From the NCBI RefSeq assembly GCF_902506345.1, contig NZ_LR733413.1:626531-690530 (forward strand): a DNA stretch of 64,000 nucleotides. The letters run 5' to 3'. A program made the translations under genes and the position numbers. Below are positions 18,188 to 26,475 of the stretch, piece by piece. The stretch comes from Flavobacterium sp. 9R. Its GTDB lineage: Bacteria > Bacteroidota > Bacteroidia > Flavobacteriales > Flavobacteriaceae. The notes beneath the pieces were generated by a model. That model did not search any database. It saw only the letters and a program-made list of their open reading frames with translations, and had not been told where the DNA came from. Numbering within the stretch: the stretch's first letter is position 1; each line of letters opens with the position of its first letter.

Positions 18188-18712
18188 TTATTTGGATTTC
18201 TCTCCTACAAAATTATGATTTGGGGATTTGAAAAGGACATTGAATGTTGTTAGCGTTCCATATATCCTTGTGAGGTATTGTTGTAATTCAATTTTTTCAA
18301 TTTCTTCTATTTTGCTAGAATTGATTTTTTGTTCCATTACTCTTAACCGGTCTCTAACCATAATAATTTTATGAAAAAATGTGTCAATTGGAATTTCTTT
18401 AGAAGCTAAGCCAGCTTGTCCGGGTTCTAATATGATTTTGCCTCCTTTCCATTTATCAGCTATCGGAACAATTTCTGAAACGTCTGACCATTTTTGTAAT
18501 AAATGTTTAAGTGTAGTTTCTACTTCATAAAAACTTATTGTGTCAACCTCGTTTTCTGCAGCTTCAATTATTTCAAACGAACTGTCTAAGGCTATTGTTT
18601 CTAATCCAGAATCTATGAATGTTACCCAATATTCTGAAGAGGTTACATTGGTAATAACTCCTTTCCCAAATTGTTCATGATTTATACGAGATCCAATTCC
18701 TAGTATTTTCAT
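18188..18712 (-). CDS. Hypothetical protein with a UvrD-C-terminal-like SH3 motif
   Basis: This 174-residue cytosolic protein has no family I can name. Its first 45 residues (GSRINHEQFGKGVITNV) closely resemble the small SH3/Tudor-like domain at the end of UvrD/PcrA helicases, which contacts RNA polymerase or nucleic acid. Residues 100-160 look helical. The gene lies 36 bases upstream of the superoxide dismutase gene on the same strand. The similarity is by eye and the function is unknown. Confidence 0.7.
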   Translation of the reverse strand: MKILGIGSRINHEQFGKGVITNVTSSEYWVTFIDSGLETIALDSSFEIIEAAENEVDTISFYEVETTLKHLLQKWSDVSEIVPIADKWKGGKIILEPGQAGLASKEIPIDTFFHKIIMVRDRLRVMEQKINSSKIEEIEKIELQQYLTRIYGTLTTFNVLFKSPNHNFVGEKSK

Positions 18713-18898
18713 TTTTGTTATGATTTGTATTAAAATTATATTAAATTTATGGTAAAAAACCAGTGTGATGTTTTTAATGGCATAGTTTTAGTAAATTTAC
18801 TAGACAGCTAATGGATGTTTAAAGTGCTATAGTTGAATAGCAAATAACAACTATTATACGTTTAATCTGATTATAATAATCACTGTAAATACTTTAAT

Positions 18899-19330
18899 AT
18901 GAAAAAAAATAGTTTACTAATTGCGTTTTTAGTTTTGATAATGGCAGCATGTACTACAACCAAAAATACAACAAATTCTCCAAACTCTTTGCAAGGTGAA
19001 TGGGTCTTAACATATATTAGTGGTCCACGAATTGCTTTTGAAGGTTTGTATCCTGGGCAAAAACCGGTTATAAATTTTGATATAGCAGGGCAAAAAGTAT
19101 TTGGAAAGAATAGTTGTAACTCTTATTCAGGAAAATTAACCATCGAAGGTGATAAAATTAATTTTAAAGACAGTAAAATGGCTGTTACAATGATGGCTTG
19201 TCAAGGAAATGGTGATCGTGTATATATGGATATGTTAGAAAAAATTGACAGTTATAGCATTACTGAAGAAGGCAAAGTACTTACAATGCTTGGAAATGGA
19301 GTGCCTTTAATGCGATTTGAAAAAAAATAA
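18899..19330 (+). CDS. META-domain lipoprotein (HslJ-like)
   Basis: This is an exported lipoprotein of 143 residues with lipobox MAAC (Cys18). The body is one META domain, recognisable by LQGEWVLTYISG, the glycine- and asparagine-rich GKNSCNSYSG and the later MAVTMMAC. E. coli HslJ, the best-known relative, is a heat-inducible outer-membrane lipoprotein linked to novobiocin resistance. The gene is first in a tight operon with a DUF4251 protein, a cation antiporter and an NlpE-like lipoprotein. Confidence 0.88.
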   Translation: MKKNSLLIAFLVLIMAACTTTKNTTNSPNSLQGEWVLTYISGPRIAFEGLYPGQKPVINFDIAGQKVFGKNSCNSYSGKLTIEGDKINFKDSKMAVTMMACQGNGDRVYMDMLEKIDSYSITEEGKVLTMLGNGVPLMRFEKK

Positions 19331-19342
19331 ATTACTTTAGAT

Positions 19343-19861
19343 ATGAGAAATACATTAAAAATTGCAATCGTACTGATTGTGCTGTTTTTTTCAAATGGAA
19401 TAGTGGCACAAGAAAAAACAAAAAAACAGATCAAAGAAGATCGTAAAATTGAACAACAAAAAGTAACAGAATCGCTTGTTGCTACTCAAAAGTTTGTTTT
19501 TGAAGGGAATAGAGCTTTTCCAACGGGCTACAGAAGTATTGATTTGACAACGAATCCAAATTTTGTGTCTTTTGCAAAAGATTTTATAAAAAGTGATATG
19601 CCTTTTTTTGGTAGAGCTACTGGCAGTGTACCTTATGGAGGCGGTGATGGAGGTTTGAAATTTGAGGGTGTGCCAAGTGAGTTTTCCATTCAAAAAACAA
19701 AGAAGAATTATCAGTTAAAAGCAAAGGTTAAGGATAAAAATGATACTTACACCTTGAATTTGACTATTTTCTTTGATGGGGGTGCTTCATTGATAATTAA
19801 TAGCAATAATAGAGCTAGTATTTCTTACTCAGGAAAAATAATGGCACCACCTGTAAATTGA
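19343..19861 (+). CDS. DUF4251-domain exported protein
   Basis: This 172-residue protein has a signal peptide ending near IVAQ and a lysine-rich linker, followed by a DUF4251 domain (about residues 48-170) with FEGNRAFPTGYRSIDL and the glycine-rich VPYGGGDGG. The family is restricted to Bacteroidota and has no known function. Its stop codon overlaps the start of the antiporter gene by one base (TGATG), which implies translational coupling. Confidence 0.85.
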   Translation: MRNTLKIAIVLIVLFFSNGIVAQEKTKKQIKEDRKIEQQKVTESLVATQKFVFEGNRAFPTGYRSIDLTTNPNFVSFAKDFIKSDMPFFGRATGSVPYGGGDGGLKFEGVPSEFSIQKTKKNYQLKAKVKDKNDTYTLNLTIFFDGGASLIINSNNRASISYSGKIMAPPVN

Positions 19862-20949
19862 TGAAAAAAGAAATCGCTCCTCATTTGCCATATTGGTCTA
19901 TAGTTGTTCCTATTTTGACTTGTTTTCTGTATCTAGGAAAACCTGCTGAAATGAGTACTGTGTTTTTAATCCTTTTGTCTTTTGGATTAATAGGAACCAT
20001 CTTAGCTGCAGTGCATCATGCTGAAGTTGTTGCTCTAAGAGTTGGTGAACCACTTGGTACGCTTGTATTGGCTATTGCAATTACCACAATAGAAGTAGCT
20101 TTAATTGTGTCTTTAATGCTTGCTGGTGGTGAAGGAACAGCTTTTTTAGCAAGAGATACAATTTTTGCAACAGAAATGATCATAATGACAGGAATTGTTG
20201 GTGGATGTTTGCTAATAGGCGGGATTAAATTTAAAGAACAGAATTACGGATTAGACGGCATTAGCGCTGCTCTTACAGTATTGATAGCAATTTCGGTTTT
20301 AACTTTAATTTTACCGAATTATACAACAAGTGTCATAGGACCTATATACAATAATGAGCAATTAATTTTTGTCTCATTTGTTTCTTTAATCTTGTATGGC
20401 TCTTTTTTGTTGATGCAGACTGTAAAACATAGGGATTTTTTTTTGCCTTCGGATGCCTCTGAGCATGAGGAAGTGCATGAAGTTGCTCCAACCAATTGGG
20501 TTGGTTACATCAGTGCACTTTTATTAATTATGGCTTTGGCTTTGGTCGTTTTGGTAGCAAAAACTTTGTCACCAAGCATTGAAAGTGGAATTGATTCTAT
20601 CGGTGCTCCCAAATCTGTTGTGGGAATTATAATTGCGTGTGTAGTGCTTTTGCCAGAAGCATTGTCTGCAATTAAAGCAGCTATGAATAATCGCCTGCAG
20701 TCTAGTTTGAATTTGGCATTTGGTTCAGCATTGGCAAGTATTGGATTGACAATTCCCGCTGTTGCATTGGTGTCTATTTTTTTTAATTTAGATCTTACTC
20801 TTGGAATTGATGTAAAATCAACTGTGTTGTTTATTTTGTCATTATTCATTTTGTCATTGTCATTACGTACAGGAAAAACAACTATGATTCAAGGGGTTGT
20901 TTTGCTTGTTGTTTTTTCAGTATATTTATTTATTACTATTATTCCATAA
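19861..20949 (+). CDS. chaA: ChaA-like calcium (or sodium)/proton antiporter
   Basis: This is an inner-membrane cation/proton antiporter of the CaCA superfamily, 362 residues with about eleven hydrophobic segments. The two alpha-repeat signatures are visible as EPLGTLVLAIAITTIEVALI (about 61-80) and VVLLPEALSAIKAAMNNRLQ (about 262-281), each with its acidic ion-binding residue. It probably expels Ca2+ or Na+ in exchange for protons. I chose the ATG at 19861; the apparent TTG one codon earlier is unnecessary. Confidence 0.9.
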   Translation: MKKEIAPHLPYWSIVVPILTCFLYLGKPAEMSTVFLILLSFGLIGTILAAVHHAEVVALRVGEPLGTLVLAIAITTIEVALIVSLMLAGGEGTAFLARDTIFATEMIIMTGIVGGCLLIGGIKFKEQNYGLDGISAALTVLIAISVLTLILPNYTTSVIGPIYNNEQLIFVSFVSLILYGSFLLMQTVKHRDFFLPSDASEHEEVHEVAPTNWVGYISALLLIMALALVVLVAKTLSPSIESGIDSIGAPKSVVGIIIACVVLLPEALSAIKAAMNNRLQSSLNLAFGSALASIGLTIPAVALVSIFFNLDLTLGIDVKSTVLFILSLFILSLSLRTGKTTMIQGVVLLVVFSVYLFITIIP

Positions 20950-20979
20950 AACAGATATTAATTTTTAAGACAAAACAAG

Positions 20980-21453
20980 ATGCAAAAAGCTATTTTTTTT
21001 ACCATTATTTTAGGTCTATTGTTATTTTCGTGTAAAAAAGAAGATAAAGAAGCGACAACCAATCTTACTGAAATTAAAGCAGATTCGGTTGCAGGAATGC
21101 CAATTGATACTATTCATACTGGCGATAATTCAGAAACGTCATTGGATTGGGACGGAATATATGTTGGAATAACTCCTTGTGCTAATTGTGAAGGTATAGA
21201 GACCGAGTTAACTTTAGGAAAAGATAAAACTTTTGTTTTAAAGACAAAATATATAGGTAAGGGTTCTGAAAAGACTAATGCTGAAAAAGGAACTTTCTCT
21301 TGGGATGAATCAGGGTCTGTTATTATTTTGAATGGTTTAGAACATAAGCCTAATCAATATAAAGTAGGTGAAAATCATTTGGTTCAAATGGATATGCAAG
21401 GTAAAATAGTGGAAGGTAATTTAGCTTCTAAATATATTCTTCAAAAAAAATAG
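20980..21453 (+). CDS. NlpE-like lipoprotein
   Basis: This 157-residue protein has a lipoprotein signal (LLLFSC, Cys18), a linker, and an NlpE N-terminal-like domain from about residue 50 with WDGIYVGITPCANCEGIETE. The PCANC pair corresponds to the CxxC region of NlpE/CutF, which in E. coli links surface contact and copper or redox stress to the envelope response. It is the last gene of the four-gene operon. Whether it signals or only binds metal is not decidable here. Confidence 0.85.
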   Translation: MQKAIFFTIILGLLLFSCKKEDKEATTNLTEIKADSVAGMPIDTIHTGDNSETSLDWDGIYVGITPCANCEGIETELTLGKDKTFVLKTKYIGKGSEKTNAEKGTFSWDESGSVIILNGLEHKPNQYKVGENHLVQMDMQGKIVEGNLASKYILQKK

Positions 21454-21470
21454 TTATTTCTTTCTTTGGG

Positions 21471-21516
21471 AAATAAAGTTCAACATTCGAATATAGATGT
21501 TGAGCTTTATTTTTTT
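21471..21516 (+). terminator. Terminator of the META / DUF4251 / chaA / NlpE operon
   Basis: A 16-bp stem with one G-T pair (21471-21486 and 21497-21512) around a 10-base loop ends in a T-run. It lies between converging genes and may serve both. Confidence 0.88.
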
Positions 21517-21519
21517 ATA

Positions 21520-21966
21520 CTATTTGGTTAAAGTTAAATCATAGCCGTACAAATGTTCGTCGCGAACAAATCCCATTTTGTTATATAAATTTTGTGCTAC
21601 AAAATTATTCTTAGCCGTTCGAAGGCGAATAATTGGTGAACCAATTTCTATGGCTAATTTTTTCGTTTCCTCTATTAATTCTCGGGCAGTACCTTTTTTT
21701 CTTATACTAGAGTCTACAAAAATATCGTTTAGAATTACAATTTTGCTTAGCAATAGCGAAGAAAAGGTAATGTAATTTAAAGCAAATCCTATGGCTTTAT
21801 TTTGTTCGTCAAAAGCCATAAATACAATCGCTTCGTTGTTTTCTAGTCGTTCTTTTAAGTAGTTTTTATGAGTTTTGATGTCTGTAGGCTTTTTATAAAA
21901 AACCAAATATTGATCGAATAAAACGGTTAATGCATCAAGGTCGTCAAGAGTAGCTTTTCTTATCAT
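21520..21966 (-). CDS. GNAT-family N-acetyltransferase
   Basis: This is an acetyl-CoA-dependent acetyltransferase of the GNAT fold, 148 residues, cytosolic. Motif A is visible as NDIFVDSSIRKKGTARELIE (about 84-103) with RKKGTA as the pyrophosphate loop, followed by the motif B region YNKMGFVRD. The substrate is unknown. An exact -7 box lies 37-44 bases upstream, so it is probably a separate transcription unit. Confidence 0.9.
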   Translation of the reverse strand: MIRKATLDDLDALTVLFDQYLVFYKKPTDIKTHKNYLKERLENNEAIVFMAFDEQNKAIGFALNYITFSSLLLSKIVILNDIFVDSSIRKKGTARELIEETKKLAIEIGSPIIRLRTAKNNFVAQNLYNKMGFVRDEHLYGYDLTLTK

Positions 21967-22002
21967 AACTGTTTGTTTTTAAGTGGTTTGTTAATAAAAA
22001 TA

Positions 22003-22010
22003 CAAAAATA
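22003..22010 (-). promoter_or_regulatory. -7 promoter box of the GNAT gene
   Basis: On the minus strand this reads TATTTTTG, an exact TAnnTTTG match in the gap before the GNAT ATG. Confidence 0.5.
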
Positions 22011-22029
22011 TTTTTGTTTTACAAAATAT

Positions 22030-22066
22030 AAATGTAAAAGGGATATCTTAAAAGATATCCCTTAGC
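22030..22066 (-). terminator. Terminator of the SulP / carbonic anhydrase operon
   Basis: A perfect 12-bp stem AAGGGATATCTT / AAGATATCCCTT (22038-22049 and 22052-22063) is followed on the minus strand by a T-rich stretch. Confidence 0.85.
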
Positions 22067-22087
22067 TTTTGTTGAACAATTATTGTA

Positions 22088-22723
22088 TTAAAATTTTAAT
22101 TGATATACTTGGTCTAAATCTTTGTTAGAGCTAATATTAACTTGTAAATCTGTTACAAATCCAGAGTTTAAGCCATAAACCCATCCGTGTAAAGTAAGCT
22201 CTTGTCCGTTTTTCCAGGCCGATTGAACAATAGATGTTTTAGCTAAATCAAAGACTTGTTCTTTTACATTTATTTCTACAAAAGTATTGAATCGTTTATC
22301 TTCGTCTTGAATTGAGTCAAGGTATTCATTGTGTAATCGGTAAACATCTTTTATGTGTCGAATCCAGTTGTCAATGATTCCAATAGAACTATTGCCCATT
22401 GCCGCTTTGATTCCTCCGCAACCATAATGTCCGCAAACTAAAACGTGTTTGACTTTTAAGACATTAACGGCGTAATCCAACACACTTAGCATGTTCATAT
22501 CGGTATGCACGACCATATTGGCAATGTTCCTGTGTACAAATACTTCGCCTGGTTTAGCGCCAATGATTTCGTTAGCAGGAACTCGACTATCAGAGCATCC
22601 TATCCATAAAAGGGGAGGGGTTTGTCCTTTAGCTAAATCTTGAAAATAGTTCGGATCTTTTGCTAACGATTGTTCAACCCATTCTTTGTTGTTGTCTAGT
22701 ATTTTTTTATAAAAATCCTTCAT
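22088..22723 (-). CDS. can: Beta-class carbonic anhydrase
   Basis: This zinc enzyme interconverts carbon dioxide and bicarbonate in the cytoplasm. The zinc ligands Cys43, His99 and Cys102, and the Asp45-Arg47 pair, are present in CSDSRVP and HYGCGG, one residue off the E. coli Can numbering. The 211 residues are typical. The gene starts 28 bases after the SulP gene and shares its transcript, which points to a joint role in bicarbonate supply or pH balance. Confidence 0.96.
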   Translation of the reverse strand: MKDFYKKILDNNKEWVEQSLAKDPNYFQDLAKGQTPPLLWIGCSDSRVPANEIIGAKPGEVFVHRNIANMVVHTDMNMLSVLDYAVNVLKVKHVLVCGHYGCGGIKAAMGNSSIGIIDNWIRHIKDVYRLHNEYLDSIQDEDKRFNTFVEINVKEQVFDLAKTSIVQSAWKNGQELTLHGWVYGLNSGFVTDLQVNISSNKDLDQVYQLKF

Positions 22724-22751
22724 TTTGATTGGATAATAAAATTGATATTAA

Positions 22752-24383
22752 TTAAAAAACTTCTTTTTTAATGATTTTACGCTTTGTAAAATCATAATGT
22801 TCTACCGATACATGATTGCCGTTATCGGTGTTTTCAAGACGATATTCGTTTTTAAAGTTTTTTAACTTCACTTTGATGTTTAAATCTTTAGACCTAATTT
22901 CTTTGAATTCAGTGATTAAGTCTAAAACATCGTGGGCAATATAAACGGTGTCTTTTGCATCTATAATTACTTTTGAATTTTCAGGTATCTTGGCTAGAGT
23001 TGATTTTATAGCAGCTTTATTAAGAAAAGAAACCTCTTGTGCCAAGTCAATATGAATTATATCTCCATCTTCATATTCCTCTTTTCTAAAGCTGTAAGCT
23101 CTTTTTAAATTTCCTCTTAATACGAAGATAATACTGATGACGATACCCAAGGCTACACCTTTTAATAAATCAGTAAATACAACAGCTAATAAAGTAGCAA
23201 TGAATGGAACGAATTGGTATTTTCCGTAATGCCAAAAATGAAGAAAAGTGGCAGGTTTAGCCAATTTGTATCCTACTAGTAATAGAATAGCTGCGAGCGT
23301 AGCTAGTGGAATTTTGTTTAGAATTGATGGAATGGCTAGGACACTTATTAATAGCAAAACACCGTGTATAATGGCGGCCATTTTTGATTTGGCTCCAGCA
23401 TTATTGTTGGCTGAAGTTCTAACCACTACGGATGTCATTGGCAAACCTCCTAAAAGTGAACTTATCATGTTTCCAATTCCTTGGGCTTTGAGTTCTACAT
23501 TAGGATTGGTGTATCTTTTTTGAAAATCCATTCTGTCGGCAGCTTCTATGCATAATAACGTTTCAATTGAAGCAACAATGGCTATTGTTAGAGCAACGAC
23601 CCAAACTTTTTGATTGGTTATGTTAGAGAAATTTGGTGTAATAATTATGTTTTTGAATTCTTCAAAGGATGTTGGAATGGGTAAAGAAACCAAATGTTCT
23701 TTTTGAATTGCCAAAGTGCTTCCGCTTACTGTGAATATCTCATTTAAAATTACGCCTACAACTACAGCGACTAGTGCGCCTGGAATTAGCTTTAGTTTTT
23801 TTAGAGCAGGAAGTTTGTCCCAAGTAATTAATATTGCAAGTGAGATAAGGGTGATGACAATTGAACCTAATTGGATATAGTCAAAGAAACCTAAAAGCGA
23901 AGAAAAAGTATTGTTTCCGTCAGTTTGAAAAAAAGCTTCATCGCCTTCAAAGTCGGTGTCGTAACCAACTGCATGGGGTAATTGTTTTAAGATAATGATT
24001 ATACCAATACCAGCAAGCATACCTTCAATTACATTATTCGGAAAATAATTTGAAATACTTCCTGCTTTTACAAAACCTAATAAAAGTTGTATTGCACCAG
24101 CTAAAAATGCAGCTAGCAAAAAGATATCAAAAGCTTTAAAGTCGGTTACGGCTGTTAGTATAATAGCGGTAAGTCCTGCTGCAGGTCCGGACACACTTAT
24201 ATGTGATTGGCTTAGATAGCCAACTATGATTCCACCAACTACTCCTGAAATGATGCCAGAAAACAATGGAGCTCCAGAAGCCATTGCTATACCTAAGCAT
24301 AATGGTAAAGCTACTAGAAAAACCACTAGCCCAGCGGCAAAGTCGGAGTTAAGATTGGCGAATAAGTTTATTTTTTTTGACAT
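22752..24383 (-). CDS. SulP-family anion transporter, probable bicarbonate transporter
   Basis: This is an inner-membrane SLC26/SulP transporter with about twelve hydrophobic segments over residues 1-430 and a C-terminal STAS domain (about 440-525). The N-terminus (DFAAGLVVFLVALPLCLGIA) is the family sulphate-transporter signature region. The adjoining beta-carbonic anhydrase gene makes bicarbonate a more likely substrate than sulphate, as in other SulP-CA pairs. Substrate is inferred from context only. Length 543 is normal. Confidence 0.92.
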   Translation of the reverse strand: MSKKINLFANLNSDFAAGLVVFLVALPLCLGIAMASGAPLFSGIISGVVGGIIVGYLSQSHISVSGPAAGLTAIILTAVTDFKAFDIFLLAAFLAGAIQLLLGFVKAGSISNYFPNNVIEGMLAGIGIIIILKQLPHAVGYDTDFEGDEAFFQTDGNNTFSSLLGFFDYIQLGSIVITLISLAILITWDKLPALKKLKLIPGALVAVVVGVILNEIFTVSGSTLAIQKEHLVSLPIPTSFEEFKNIIITPNFSNITNQKVWVVALTIAIVASIETLLCIEAADRMDFQKRYTNPNVELKAQGIGNMISSLLGGLPMTSVVVRTSANNNAGAKSKMAAIIHGVLLLISVLAIPSILNKIPLATLAAILLLVGYKLAKPATFLHFWHYGKYQFVPFIATLLAVVFTDLLKGVALGIVISIIFVLRGNLKRAYSFRKEEYEDGDIIHIDLAQEVSFLNKAAIKSTLAKIPENSKVIIDAKDTVYIAHDVLDLITEFKEIRSKDLNIKVKLKNFKNEYRLENTDNGNHVSVEHYDFTKRKIIKKEVF

Positions 24384-24457
24384 TTTATATTGAAATAGGT
24401 AATTAATTTTTTTTAAAAGTTTTTAGCAAGGTCTAAAAACGGTCGAAATTATATTAA

Positions 24458-24754
24458 TTAAATTTTTCGAGGAGGCGGGGTGTTGATTTTTTGAATAGGG
24501 TTATTAGAAAACAAAAAAACATCCATACGGCTTGTTTTGGAAGATGTGACCGCCGGTTTCTTGGAGATTTCAAATTTTATTATTTGTTCAAAAGAAGCTA
24601 TTTTTTTTTCTTCATTGGTGTCATCTTCTTCTATTGCTTCTTTTGCAAAACTAACAGTTGCTTTCTTTTCAATAATCGAAACTATTGAAGGCTTGAATAT
24701 AAACAAGATGAAAAACACTAATAATAGGATAGCAAATGGTTTCATGTTTTGCAT
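24458..24754 (-). CDS. Hypothetical protein with one N-terminal membrane helix
   Basis: This protein of about 98 residues starts with a hydrophobic segment (KPFAILLLVFFILFIFKP) that is a membrane anchor or signal. An acidic stretch (EEDDTNEEKK) and a Pro-rich end (NTPPPRKI) follow. I recognise no domain. The start is uncertain: ATG codons exist at 24754 and 24745, and the frame is open to 24775. It lies 74 bases upstream of the SulP gene on the same strand and might share its transcript. Confidence 0.55.
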   Translation of the reverse strand: MQNMKPFAILLLVFFILFIFKPSIVSIIEKKATVSFAKEAIEEDDTNEEKKIASFEQIIKFEISKKPAVTSSKTSRMDVFLFSNNPIQKINTPPPRKI

Positions 24755-24928
24755 AATTGAGTGGTAAAAATACATAATTAAATAAAGGAGCGTACAGTGA
24801 AGTTGAAAATATAGTAAGTGATGATGGATTTATAGTATAGATAATAGTTTTTAGACTTTATATTTTCTTTTATGGTTTGCTCTTTTTGATGTTTCTCTAA
24901 AATTGATTAAAAATTAAATTTTTACAAG

Positions 24929-24951
24929 TACCCCCTATTTTTTAGGAGGTG
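24929..24951. promoter_or_regulatory. Putative operator shared with amtB
   Basis: TACCCCC (24929-24935), nine A/T bases, then GGAGGTG (24945-24951) form a near-palindrome that ends directly at the -7 box. The same architecture occurs at 48019-48041 upstream of amtB. The regulator is unknown. Confidence 0.45.
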
Positions 24952-24959
24952 TAATTTTG
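24952..24959 (+). promoter_or_regulatory. -7 promoter box of the porin region
   Basis: TAATTTTG is an exact TAnnTTTG match, directly next to the putative operator and about 350 bases before the porin ATG. Confidence 0.5.
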
Positions 24960-25308
24960 TAAGTATATATTTTTTTAAAACAAAACCCTTTATTTTATGG
25001 GTTTTGCGTAACAAAAAGTTAAATTTTGATTCAAATACCCATTATCGATTTTTTAAAAATAAGCGCTTAAAATAGCATATTGATATTATTTTTTATCGAA
25101 ATTTTTGATTTGATAATTCTTCATTGAAAATGTTAAAAACATCCTTTTTTTTTGGACTACTTAGAAAAAAAGGTAATAAATTCGTCAAAGAAAAAGGAAA
25201 AAATACTTACAAAAGATTCTTTCTAAATTTCGATTTTAGCTAAAATCATTATTGAGTACAAAAGAAAACAATAACCAAATAATTGAAATTTAACCAAAAT
25301 TAATGCAC

Positions 25309-26373
25309 ATGAAAAAAGCCACCTTAATTTTAGCTTTAATGCTTACGTCGAATTTTATTTTAGCACAAGAGGAAGGAACAAAAACACCTCCAGCAACTAC
25401 TTTTGCAGGTTCTGCAGATGCATATTACAAATACGATTTTGCAAATGACTTTTCAAATAACAAAACTAGCTTTACCAATTCAAGTAATTCATTCGAACTT
25501 GGAATGGCTTCTATTGAGGCATCTCATAAGTTTGGGAAAGCCTCTGTATTTGTTGATTTAGGATTTGGTAAAAGAGCTGCTGATTTCTCATATAATGATA
25601 CATCTCCAAATGATAATGTTACTTTCTTAATCAAACAGTTGAATTTTACTTATGAATTCTCAGATAAGTTTAAAATAATTGCAGGTAGTTTTGCTACTCA
25701 CGTTGGTTATGAATTAGTAGATGCTGTTGATAACAAAAACTACAGTATGTCGTATGCGTTTACCAATGGACCTTTCTTTAATACGGGGGTTAAAGCTCAG
25801 TATACTGCAGGAAAATTTGGTTTAATGGCTGGGATTACTAATCCAACAGACTTTAAAACTGCATTGGATAGTGGAACAGATCAAAAAACTTACATAGCGC
25901 AACTTTCTTATACTGGAGAGACTGGAGCTGTTTACTTGAACTTTACTTCTGGTAGTAATAACCCTGCTTCTGATACTAATGCTACTCAATACGATATTGT
26001 AGCTACTAAGAAATTAGGTGATAAGTTTGGAATTGGTTTCAATGGAACTTATGCATCATTGAAAAACGACAGTAATGGTTCTTTAGATGCTAGTTGGTTT
26101 GCCTTAGTTGGTTATGCTAATTATATGTTCTCTGACAAAGTTAGTTTGGCTTACAGAATTGAATATTTTGATGATAAAGATGCTGCAAAATATGGTTTAG
26201 TTGATAATAATATTTTTGCAAACACTTTGTCTTTAAACTTTAAAGAAGGAAATTTTACTTTCATACCTGAGATTAGATTAGATTCTTCGTCTAAAGATTT
26301 TTTCACTAAATCAAATGGAAGTGCTACAGGAAGTGCAGGTAATATCTTGTTTGCGACAACCTATTCATTCTAA
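25309..26373 (+). CDS. Outer-membrane beta-barrel porin
   Basis: This is a 354-residue outer-membrane protein. The signal peptide ends near FILAQ, followed by a short Thr/Pro linker and then alternating polar/hydrophobic strands with many aromatic residues, ending in Phe (TTYSF), as barrels do. The start GSADAYYKYDFANDF resembles a flavobacterial porin group often seen with nitrogen-uptake genes, although its neighbours here are a SulP unit and an arsenic operon. I chose the second of two close ATGs (25309), which begins the signal peptide. Its upstream region shares an operator-like site with amtB. Substrate is unknown. Confidence 0.85.
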   Translation: MKKATLILALMLTSNFILAQEEGTKTPPATTFAGSADAYYKYDFANDFSNNKTSFTNSSNSFELGMASIEASHKFGKASVFVDLGFGKRAADFSYNDTSPNDNVTFLIKQLNFTYEFSDKFKIIAGSFATHVGYELVDAVDNKNYSMSYAFTNGPFFNTGVKAQYTAGKFGLMAGITNPTDFKTALDSGTDQKTYIAQLSYTGETGAVYLNFTSGSNNPASDTNATQYDIVATKKLGDKFGIGFNGTYASLKNDSNGSLDASWFALVGYANYMFSDKVSLAYRIEYFDDKDAAKYGLVDNNIFANTLSLNFKEGNFTFIPEIRLDSSSKDFFTKSNGSATGSAGNILFATTYSF

Positions 26374-26392
26374 TTATAATCTATTTTTTTTT

Positions 26393-26431
26393 CTGTCATG
26401 ACGCTTTTAAAGTGTTGTGACAGTTTTTTTT
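26393..26431 (+). terminator. First porin terminator
   Basis: A long stem from CTGTCATGAC to the matching arm ending GTGACAG (26393-26423), with two G-T pairs, is followed by a run of eight T. Confidence 0.82.
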
Positions 26432-26474
26432 ATACTGCTTGATTTTCTATTTGAAATCAAGCAGTATTTTTTTG
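26432..26474 (+). terminator. Second, tandem porin terminator
   Basis: A perfect 14-bp stem (26432-26445 and 26454-26467) is followed by a T-run on the plus strand. On the minus strand no T-run follows, so it serves the porin gene more than the arsenic operon. Confidence 0.8.
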
Positions 26475-26475
26475 T

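Larger units (their letters stand above)
24755..25308. other. 554-bp regulatory region upstream of the porin gene
   Basis: I find no coding frame here. The region carries a 23-bp near-palindrome (24929-24951), an exact -7 box (24952-24959), a leader hairpin (24981-25006), a second near-consensus -7 box (TAAATTTC, 25224-25231) and a 16-bp palindrome (25232-25247). The porin transcript may therefore have a leader of about 340 bases. Confidence 0.55.
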
